Shown here piece after piece: positions 1 to 6,778 of a DNA stretch of 11,649 bases. The DNA is from Isohypsibius dastychi. Its lineage: Eukaryota; Tardigrada; Eutardigrada; Parachela; Isohypsibiidae. Below the pieces are notes generated by a model. The model worked only from the letters and a program-made list of their open reading frames with translations, did not search any database and had not been told where the DNA came from. Position numbers and translations under genes: made by a program. The DNA lies in the NCBI GenBank assembly GCA_034696485.1, contig JAQIWT010001255.1:1-11649 (forward strand), read 5' to 3'. How positions within the stretch are numbered: the first letter of the stretch is position 1; each line of letters starts with the position of its first letter.

Positions 1-821
1 TTTTTCGTCACGTGACACTTTTGAAAAGTTGCTCCGAAAGAATACAAGCCCGGGCTTCTAATTCGTGCACTACGGTACTTGATTCGGCGACATGCCGATG
101 CTTCTATGATAAGAATTGTTGTTGGCGTCCATAAAACTTGGCAGCACATCTATACACTTTTGGGTGTTTTGATGCGTGAAATATCGAGCAATTTTCGTCA
201 TAATTGTCCGAATCAGTCTTTCACAAATCGAAGCTTTTGTTTCCGTCGAGTATGTGTGGATAATATGAGTCTGATGCCTTTTCAGAACCTCTTTCACATT
301 TTGATTAAAGAATGCAATTCCAGAATCAAATTGCGCAAACTGAATTTGCTGTGGAATGATCCGGTAAAAAGCTTCAAATGCTCGTGCAACTTCTAATCCG
401 GTTTTTGTTTTCAGAGGAAAGGTTCAGGCTTTCTTGGAACATACGCATATCAGGAACAAAATATATCTGAAAATATGGATAACGTCTGGAAATACTAACA
501 TAGAAACACTGCGCACCTAAATCCATCATTTTCTGACTTATAGCGCATCAAATCAGCCAACTCTCCCTGAATGTGAACGTATGGACCGGTGGTGTAAGTT
601 TTCCTCCGCGGAAATTTATGCCGCACCGGCTTGTGTAACTGATAAGTTTCTTGCGAGCTGATCCCGGCAGCAACAGCCGCTTGGGATACTTTACATTCTT
701 TTTGGATCTCTGTTCGGAGCTGGTCAACACCACCGTAGCCGCCAGGATTTTTGGCATTGTAATAAATGAGATTAGCAGCAGCGGCCAATTGTTCAGAGGT
801 ACACTTTATTTCTTCAGACAT
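1..821 (-). pseudogene. Polinton/Maverick-type DDE integrase, broken, runs to the left edge
   Basis: The integrase would cut and join DNA to insert its element into a chromosome. The first ATG (821-819) opens a 108-codon frame with the family's N-terminal helical region and a YQLHKPVRHKFPRRK stretch just before the catalytic core. The frame stops at 495-497. After a damaged stretch, the core resumes in another frame near 420 with PLKTKTGLEVARAFE. It keeps the second acidic residue (FDSG, D at 325-327) and the Glu in SICER (220-222), about 35 residues apart, followed by NNNSYHRSIGMSP. The first catalytic Asp seems lost: the expected position reads GELADLM. Another stop lies at 70-72, and nothing clear follows to the edge. 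The family resemblance rests on remembered conserved blocks in transposon, adintovirus and F54H12.3-like integrases. The class is fairly certain; the element type is not. Confidence 0.82.
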
Positions 822-1734
822 TTCACCGCTTCAACAATATTTTGAGGAATTTCCGAGGAATACCCATTGCCCAAAACCATATTGATAATCAAAGACTTCC
901 ATTTTGTTCTTGACTTTTGGAACATAAGGCATGGGCACATGCTGCCAGCCGAAAAGCCAAACATTCCTCTGATGATATTTAAGCGATCTAGAACATTACA
1001 TCTCGAATTGAATAAATGGGCAGTGAGTGACGCCTGCAAAGATTGTAGATAACTGATATCCAGGATGCACTGATGCGAGGCGTCGTTGTTTGTCTTGTAC
1101 AAACATCCCAAACACTGCTCGATTCTCTGACGATTAAGTGATTCCTTTATATATTCTGCAATAATGAGACTGAATACCGCTGGTGCAAGCCGAGTTGAAT
1201 GACTTTCCCCAACCGCCAGGCATGCAGCGCAATGCACTCCGCTCATTCAGGTAACTTGGCGGAGACCAGTTGATTTTCCAAAAACAACTTGAGGAGACTC
1301 TTTGCGACGTCTTCCCGTGCAAATTCCACTGTTTCTCCCTGTCCAAAAATAGTTTTATATGAAAAATCAATCAAATATCAAAAACGCAGCAACAGTCACG
1401 AGTTCATTGGGCAATGGCGAAGGAAATCTTCGAAATAGTGAATACTCCACTCGATTCTCCAAATATCCAATGCGGTGAAGATTGCCCAAGACTCTTGACC
1501 AGTACACGCGCCTTTTTTGGGGTTGATTTAAATTGCACATGGATGGTTCCGATTTATGAACGCGAGAACTCAAAATATTAAATTTGTTCACAAATATCCT
1601 GAATTGTCACGCTGATATAATCCGAGAAATTGAATTCGTTGTGCGAGTATTGCCTTTTATATGATTTTCCAAATCTATTCCGACGCCCCCTCCGACAAAA
1701 ATTTATCCAATGAATATCTCGTATCAAGGTCCAT
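806..1734 (-). pseudogene. Unrecognised gene with C-x-G-C...H-x-C motif, partner of the integrase
   Basis: The best part is a 146-codon frame (1246-806) with a possible zinc-binding motif: C45, C48, H58 and C60 of that frame (1114-1067), after a helical stretch FSLIIAEYIKESLNRQ. Upstream, another frame is open from about 1378 to 1252 and contains VEFAREDVAKSLLKLFLENQ. Still further up are open pieces (1591-1367) and a possible start at 1734 (MDLDTRYSLDKF). Together they fit one protein of about 300 residues with at least three frameshifts and a stop near 1608. The 3' end overlaps the integrase start by 16 bp, as in compact viral or transposon genomes. I recall similar C-x-G-C...H-x-C patterns in unnamed invertebrate proteins, but cannot name the family. 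The C-terminal part is more certain than the start. Confidence 0.5.
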
Positions 1735-2253
1735 TCATGATTTGCTCCGACATTCTGTCACCCAGTTATTGATTACCGATAATTCGGCAGAACTACAAAA
1801 TACCACCATGTTTGCCGTACAATTTGATACTGCGTAATATATTTTCTAGAGTAAAATTTCATATTGTGTTTCAGTTTAACCGAATCAGATTCTAGTTTAC
1901 TTCGAGTTTTATTCAAATTCAGTTCTAGTTTGATACATTTTACTCAACTCGAGTCCAATTCATGGCAGTTCGAGCCTTACATCTGATGCATCATGATTCC
2001 AGCAGTATCCATAACGGTATTGTTACCGATATCACTAAAATATCAGTATGATGAGAATAACCCTTGCTTAATTAGCGAAAAAGGCAGGGTAACGGGTATA
2101 GAATGGTGATGTCGATATCCTAGTAACGCCAACCCCTTGTTCCAGGGGGTTTGGTACTTCCAATTTGGGCGTAACTATAGAGACGTCCACTTGTTTGAAA
2201 GTTGTTTGTTGTCATTCCTCGTTCTTGATCTGAATATCTCACGCTTACAAAAG
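1735..2253. other. Gap between divergent genes; no gene seen
   Basis: This separates the minus-strand gene starting near 1734 from the plus-strand gene starting at 2254. No frame stays open with a coding look. Near 1885-1935 there is AT-rich, imperfectly repeated sequence (two copies of a TTCTAGTTT unit in similar context). A small inverted repeat CGGTA-TTGT-TACCG lies near 2014-2027. By position it should hold two promoters, but no TATA and initiator pair stands out on either strand. A weak TATAGA occurs at 2176-2181. Confidence 0.4.
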
Positions 2254-3618
2254 ATGAGCAACCCTCGTGAACGAACGATCAAGCTGAAGGGCGAATCACG
2301 GAAGGCTAACATCTTTCTTCAGTTCTTGACGGCAGACGAACGCCGAGAAACACTCGGAAACAACGCCTCTGAGCTTTTCCCGGTCAACTCTCACATTATT
2401 GCTGCGGGGCTAAACGATGACTTGGTAAGAATGTTTACCAAGAAAGCTACACAAACCGCAGCTTTGCAAGACCCCCTCAGTTTCGTTTCGTGACATACAC
2501 TCTAGCCCGTTTGAGCTCGTTTAGGCTGCCTTGATGGAGGAGATATCAGACTGTGGCAATGCTGTGATCAGTTACGCTCAGAATAGGATGCAAAAACTGC
2601 AGCAACTTCAAAACTATTTGGCCAGTGTGTCCAAAAAGATCCCCGTTGTCAAATCTCAATGGTGCAATATCGAGAAGAACGCGAAACACCTCTGTTTACA
2701 CACTGAGGAACGGCGGGGGGCTGATATGCTGTACATGTACTGCTCTGGGCAGTTGAAAAAAGAGCATCAGAATGCTTCATATTCTGAGACACGTGAGTGG
2801 CTTGACGCTCACAGTACTAATCCAGCGGGGATAGCAGCAGAATTGCGCAAGTTCTGGACAGGATACAAGCAGATAGCTGACTTAATGACAAACCAGCAGC
2901 ATTGCCTGAACGGCAACACGATGGTTCCAGCTTTGGAGTTGAGTCAGCTGGCTATTCCAGCTAGCCAGGCGTTGTATGATGACATGAACCGGCGAACGGC
3001 CAGTTGTGCGATTTTGTACACCGAGTTTCAGGCGGTTGCCCAAGCATGGACCAGTGCACGGCCCTTCGCAGTAGGGGCCAGACCACTGCAAACGATCAGA
3101 AATTCAGTGAATGCACTGAATCTTGATGTTTTTGGACCGACGATCAGCGGCCGGCTACAGAAAGCGAACGTAGGTTTGAGTTTCTGCAAGTCACTTTCAA
3201 AATGCTGAGATTGTGCCTCCCCCAGGACAAGCTGCAGAAAAGCCTGGTCGAAGCACTGGAGATTGGGCCGTCACGAGAAAGAGAGAACAGTCCTGAGCAG
3301 GTAATAAACCTGCAGTTTCAGTAGAGTGAGCGCTGCGAATTGTAAACATTATTCGTTAGTCTGTGCAGGGCGCTCGACGCTCATACAAGCCGCTGTATGA
3401 CGACGATGAGAACGAGAGCCGAGATGAGGGGAGTGAGGAACAGGATGGGGCGAGTGCTGAGGAGATTGGCGACATTCAAGATGGCGGCGATGTCCCCGAC
3501 AATGAATTGCCAGAATTCTCCGATGCCCAGAATGCCCGAGGCGACTGTTGAAGAAGTACCAACTCGTCGCGCATCAACTCGAATTATTAAGAAACGAAAA
3601 TCTAAATTTGAGTTGTAG
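2254..3618 (+). pseudogene. Unrecognised ~430-codon gene, acidic then basic C-terminus, frameshifted
   Basis: The ATG at 2254 (context AAAAGATGA) begins MSNPRERTIKLKGE. The frame stays open to about 2490, then continues one frame over through a TAG at 2522-2524 and on to about 3165. That part is the long middle, rich in predicted helix (NRMQKLQQLQNYLASVSKK). It then shifts back to the first frame for a helical piece, RRFEFLQVTFKMLRL, ending ...RERENSPEQ at 3300. A likely intron follows. The last exon is strongly acidic (YDDDENESRDEGSEEQDG) and, after another shift near 3540, ends in the basic IIKKRKSKFEL, which resembles a nuclear localisation signal, with a TAG at 3616. I do not recognise the family. 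Helical middle, acidic patch and basic tail suggest a nuclear or nucleic-acid-linked protein; that is a guess. It runs tail-to-tail with 3783-4249. Confidence 0.55.
3301..3368 (+). other. Likely 68-bp phase-0 intron
   Basis: The upstream reading would hit a TAG at 3322 if not spliced. GTAATA at 3301 follows a complete codon (CAG, 3298-3300), and CTGTGCAG ends at 3368. The next base starts the acidic frame exactly in phase. The length suits a small invertebrate intron. The pyrimidine tract is weak, so a simple frameshift-and-stop break remains possible. Confidence 0.45.
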
Positions 3619-3753
3619 TTGGTTGTCTGATCAACCGTAAATTCTATTTTTAAAATACTTATAATCTCATCAGTGGTTTTCTCACAGTTTTCCCACTCAA
3701 AATAGAAAACTGACCTTTGTTCAGTTCATAACTGTTCACATTTCAATAATTAA

Positions 3754-3771
3754 AATAAAACGAAGAATAAA
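3754..3771 (+). terminator. Two AATAAA polyadenylation signals
   Basis: AATAAA occurs at 3754-3759 and again at 3766-3771, about 140 bp after the TAG of the plus-strand gene at 2254-3618 and just before the stop of the convergent minus-strand gene at 3783. Position and spacing fit a 3' end for the plus-strand transcript. The area is AT-rich, so chance matches are possible. Confidence 0.4.
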
Positions 3772-3782
3772 GGGCAGATTTT

Positions 3783-4249
3783 TCATGTTAGTTGCGGCGT
3801 TTGAATCAGCCGCGCATGACTGCACTTTTCATGCTCAAAGGGGATATGGTTACGCATGACGGGATCCATTGTGGTCCCGGAGTGCCATATTAAGCTGCTA
3901 GGTGCGATTTCGACATCGTAGCTGATCTTGGTGTGATTGAAATTTTCAAGTGACCTGCTGCCAGTTTCTTTGAGTGTGAAGAGCTTTGAAGAATCAATTT
4001 CAGGGGCATTTATGGGAGGTTTGCTCTCTCTTACCGAACTGTCTGCATTCCAATCGAGATCATCCTGGATTACCGCCTGGGAAATCTCCAGTTCTGTTTG
4101 ATATTCTTGTCGGAGTTTTTCAAGTCCATAAATGCCGGCAAGGACTTCTAGGCTCTGATCAGCATCAGATGTTGTGGCATCGTCAAACTTGGCACGATAT
4201 CATTTTCAACTGTGTAAGAGAAATTGACATCAGAATCGGTGTGAGCCAT
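3783..4249 (-). pseudogene. Unrecognised ~155-residue protein gene with one frameshift
   Basis: The ATG at 4249-4247 starts MAHTDSDVNFSYTVENDI. After about 23 codons the frame shifts near 4188 and continues open for about 133 codons to a TGA at 3785-3783. The second part has no internal stop and no start codon until near its end, so a start-based ORF search misses it. It reads like protein: acidic at first (DDATTSDADQSLEVLAGIYG), then IYGLEKLRQEYQTELEIS, possibly a short helix, and a later mixed region with IWHSGTTMDPVMRNHIPFEH. I see no signal peptide or membrane segment, and recognise no family. It is divergent from the gene at 4457 across a shared promoter region and convergent with the gene ending at 3618. 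One break in 155 codons makes it the best preserved unknown here. Confidence 0.62.
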
Positions 4250-4296
4250 GATTTCGACTGATTTTGGAAGGTAAGGTTGTGAATGCAAAGAAAGGA

Positions 4297-4304
4297 CTTA
4301 TATA
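4297..4304 (-). promoter_or_regulatory. TATA box for the minus-strand gene at 4249
   Basis: On the minus strand 4304-4297 reads TATATAAG, 48 bp upstream of the ATG at 4249. A TCAGTC initiator-like site lies at 4261-4256 on that strand, but about 43 bp from the TATA, longer than the usual 30 or so. A TTCACA nearer the TATA (4282-4277) is another candidate. The TATA itself is the same octamer as the one serving the opposite gene. Confidence 0.55.
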
Positions 4305-4410
4305 CCCCGAGCAACACGGGAGATACCCGGGCCTCATGATTGGCTGATGCAGTCCTTCCACTGGGAACCGGGGAATTCCGGACAATGCACGGAATTACTC
4401 GATATTTCAC

Positions 4411-4447
4411 TATATAAGCATTTCGCTCACAGGAATTAGTCTCAGTT
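4411..4447 (+). promoter_or_regulatory. TATA box plus TCAGTT initiator for the gene at 4457
   Basis: TATATAAG occupies 4411-4418 and TCAGTT 4442-4447. If the A at 4444 is the start of transcription, the T of TATAAG at 4413 lies at -31, the textbook arthropod spacing. The ATG follows at 4457, giving a 5' leader of about 13 bases. TCAGT is the arthropod initiator consensus. TATA plus this initiator is also the known layout of early promoters in white spot syndrome virus. Confidence 0.65.
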
Positions 4448-4456
4448 GCATTCAAG

Positions 4457-4662
4457 ATGGTCTTGCGGATCCAAATTGTGCAGCTGGCTGCATCTTGCTG
4501 TGTTTCGATCTGGGCAAACAATACAGCACAAGATCGGAATAGGGAACATTTCTCGAACGTGGAAAAAGTATCGGCGTTGTCAAATGGGACCCGCTAAGGG
4601 TTTTTCTCGAGAACGGCAGTATTGAACGGTTTTTCAGAAACAACCATCCAAAAAGTCCATGA
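4457..4662 (+). pseudogene. Small unrecognised gene with an N-terminal signal peptide
   Basis: The ATG at 4457 lies 13 bp after a strong initiator. The first 46 codons end at a TAA (4595-4597). Residues 5-20 form a hydrophobic stretch (IQIVQLAASCCVSIWA) typical of a signal peptide, with a plausible cleavage after A20. Two N-glycosylation sequons follow (N21-N-T, N43-G-T). A neighbouring frame stays open from about 4579 to a TGA at 4660-4662 and contains WDPLRVFLENGSIERFF, so the gene probably went on to at least 68 codons before a frameshift. Without the shift it would be a 46-residue secreted peptide. I do not recognise the protein. Upstream lies the divergent promoter; downstream the thymidylate kinase remnant starts within about 25 bp on the same strand. 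Confidence 0.45.
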
Positions 4663-4685
4663 CCAGTGATCACATTCCACAGTTG

Positions 4686-5168
4686 ATGGACTTTCACCGA
4701 ACGCCAGAGGTACGTTCAATGTTTTGGAAGACCCGATAGATCAGAAAAATCAACGCATTCCAAATTGCTTGCTGAGAATTCGAAATCAAGGGGGATTTTT
4801 TTGAATCGATGCGCGTTCCTGAGCGCGTGAATAACGAGATTGGTCAAAAAATATCCTCGTATCTCAGAGGTGAACCATCGTTGACGGATAAAAAGGCCCA
4901 CTTGCTCTTAACCAGTCAGCGTTGTTTGAGCCGGGATGAAATTGCGAATATTCTCAAATTAGGGACAAGTATTATTCGTGACCAATACAGCCATTCCGGT
5001 ATCGCATATTCGACTGCGGAAGGACTTGACTTCGGTTGGTGTACAGAGCAAGAAGGACTGATGGAACCGGATGTCGTCTTTTTAATGAGAACTGGTCACG
5101 ACGGAGCAAGTAAGCGCGGTAATTACGGCAAGAAAATTTTTGAAACGGTAAAATTTCAAGAAAGGTGA
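4686..5168 (+). pseudogene. Thymidylate kinase (dTMP kinase) remnant
   Basis: dTMP kinase phosphorylates dTMP to dTDP for DNA synthesis. The fragments follow the family order through at least three frames: RGTFNVLE (4706-4729), then DRSEKST (4735-4755) at the P-loop, then a 119-codon frame from 4809. That frame holds MRVPER, a helix with IGQKISSYL, HLLLTSQR, GTSIIRDQYSHSG, AYS, GLMEPDVVFL and a C-terminal FETVKFQER. Two key positions are damaged: the second P-loop glycine is Glu (GAA at 4744-4746), and the Arg of the usual DRY is Gln (CAA, 4983-4985). After a TGA at 5166-5168 a shifted frame may carry a few more residues. The start (ATG 4686) is the least sure. It could be a host gene copy or a viral gene; there is no intron in the part seen. 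It is convergent with the gene ending at 5248. Confidence 0.83.
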
Positions 5169-5247
5169 AGGAGGGCACTTTATTGTAGCCGTTCAGATAT
5201 TTGTACGTTGTCCTGAAAGGCATAACAACTCAATTATTTTAGCTGCT

Positions 5248-6166
5248 TTATAAGAGTGTTGAAAGCATAACAAAATTCTCTACAACAGTTTCCACGGTAT
5301 TTGCACAGGATATGGAATCAAATGCACTGATATGATATTTAGGAATCGTGCTTGGAGAAAATTTATTCACGAGTAGAGAAAATTTCAAAAAAGTGGTGAA
5401 TAAATCGCTCCTTATCTTCTGATTATCAACCGCAATTTTCAATTGTTTCACGATGTTGTGCATGAACACTCTATGCATGATTCATGAACGAGTTTTCTCA
5501 AATTTACTGTGAAAAAAGTGAACCCTGGAAAACGAAGTAGTTTTCATAATTTTATCGAAGGTTCGACATTTTGTAGACGGGTAAACCTTTCGAACCTGAC
5601 GAATCACCCTCTCGATGCAGTTTTCCGTTGAAAATTTCGAAGAAAAACGAAGAGGAGGCTGAAAACATACTTGACATATCGAAGTCATTCGGTTTCTGCG
5701 AGCAGTCACACTACCTTGTTTTCCTCGACTTCCATGATTCTACGGGTCAAAGTTGTCCGTTCTAGTTTCCGGTGGCATGTCACCATACAACCTCGAAACA
5801 TAGACCCTCGACACTTCTGTTCATTCAAAAAAGTTCAGGTTATTTTTGTCACAAGGACCCTCATTCTGACATTCGTCCGATTCGCTCTCATCATTGCCAT
5901 AAGTTGTCACCAGAATTCCCTCTTTTTTATAAAACCAGCTCTCTGTGCGAGAACGACCTGAATTGAGTTGCCCTACCGGTAACTTTAAAACATGAGTTAT
6001 AGAATCGAACTATTGCCAAACGCAAACTCCCAAAAGAACAAAGACCATAATGAATGTGGTTCATATTTAATGAGGCTTGAACCTGAGGGAGCACCTTGTT
6101 CACCAAGGCTTCTTCTCTTCTTCTTATTGCTTTACTTCCACCGGATAATTTGACGATTCTCTCCAT
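5248..6166 (-). pseudogene. Unrecognised ~306-codon gene with three in-frame stops and one frameshift
   Basis: The ATG at 6166-6164 starts MERIVKLSGGSKAIRRREE, a basic N-terminus that stays open for over 50 codons. Near 6006 it shifts frame. From there one frame runs to the stop at 5250-5248, interrupted only by TGA (5823-5821), TAG (5742-5740) and TGA (5484-5482). Visible traits are an acidic Cys-containing segment (YGNDESESDECQNEGPC), then MPPETRTDNFD, a basic RGKQGSVTARRNRM and a C-terminal part with several helices (IVKQLKIAVDNQK). No membrane segment or catalytic motif is evident, and no family is recognised. Seen as separate pieces it would look like three short ORFs; the shared frame joins them. 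It sits tail-to-tail with the thymidylate kinase remnant. Its 5' flank (6167-6333) abuts the LTR of the retrotransposon. Confidence 0.58.
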
Positions 6167-6333
6167 GGACAACTACTTGGGACCAGCTGTGACAATGGCG
6201 ACTCACGAAAAACAGCCAGAAATTAAATTTTCGGCTAGGATTTGAGCAAAGTCGAGCATAATGCAATCCTCAATTCAAGAAATTCAGTTCTGATGTGAGA
6301 AAAATGTATTTACTTGAAGGCTATGCCAGATTA

Positions 6334-6727
6334 TGTAACGAGAAAATAAAATAAACAAACCAGTTAGTGCAAGCCCATGCGCTAACCGGACTTTACCCTA
6401 CTCACTTATACGTTTATGTTTACTTTGCTTATTTACTCGTCCGCGCATACACGGTTATTATGCTGACTGCGCTTTAAGCTCATTCAAGTGGCACTTGAAT
6501 GGCCTTGCTTTTTCCTTGTATAACGCATACGTGCTAACATGGAAGTAAGTTGGGTTTTAGCAAAATACACTTTACCGTCTCACGTGTATTTTTACCTGCC
6601 TTGCTATTGTGCAATAATACTCATTTTCTGACTACTGTTCCGTGTTCGATCTTATCACAATCATGGCATCGACTTATTATCTTTATGAATTTCATTTGTT
6701 ACTGGTCATTTAATTTATGACGTTACA
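6334..6727 (+). repeat. 5' LTR of the Ty3/gypsy element
   Basis: The LTR starts TGTAACG (6334-6340) and ends CGTTACA (6721-6727). These are perfect 7-bp inverted ends with the standard TG...CA, 394 bp apart and directly before the short leader of gag. Inside are AATAAA at 6345-6350 and 6350-6355, a TATAAC at 6519-6524 and a strong palindrome at 6481-6501. The second LTR is off the window, so the boundaries rest on the inverted ends and position alone. Confidence 0.72.
6481..6501. promoter_or_regulatory. 10-bp perfect palindrome with paired TCAAGTG sites
   Basis: CATTCAAGTG, one G, then CACTTGAATG: both arms match perfectly. Each arm holds TCAAGTG, the core recognised by NK-2 class homeodomain proteins, in opposite orientation. 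It lies 18 bp upstream of the TATAAC in the LTR. A regulatory role is inference; a hairpin in the RNA is also possible. Confidence 0.35.
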
Positions 6728-6778
6728 AATTTTGAGGACCCACCCGAGAAAGTTTCTTTCGATTTTCCGTTTTTTCGA
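6728..6778 (+). promoter_or_regulatory. Leader between LTR and gag, expected primer-binding site
   Basis: Only 51 bp separate the LTR end from the first gag ATG. The tRNA primer-binding site should begin within a few bases of 6728. The stretch TGAGGACCCACCCGAG (6732-6747) is the best candidate. It lacks the exact TGG start expected from a tRNA CCA end, so it may be mutated. I could not assign a tRNA. Confidence 0.3.

Noticed and set aside
79-396. 105-codon plus-strand ORF
   Set aside because: It is opposite the integrase core, which has clear catalytic blocks on the minus strand; it starts at TTG.
2137-2253. Upstream extension of the gene at 2254 (MFQGVWYFQ...)
   Set aside because: It would begin at TTG, and the ATG at 2254 has a better context followed by a basic, protein-like start. 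An in-frame 5' leader is the simpler reading.
3986-4261. 91-codon plus-strand ORF
   Set aside because: It is antisense to the minus-strand gene 3783-4249, which has a start, a TATA box and a longer open reading.
4183-4521. 112-codon minus-strand ORF across the divergent promoter
   Set aside because: It runs through both TATA boxes and overlaps the better reading at 3783-4249 in another frame.
5671-5966. Two plus-strand ORFs of 96 and 64 codons
   Set aside because: They are antisense to the three-stop gene at 5248-6166 and show no motif.
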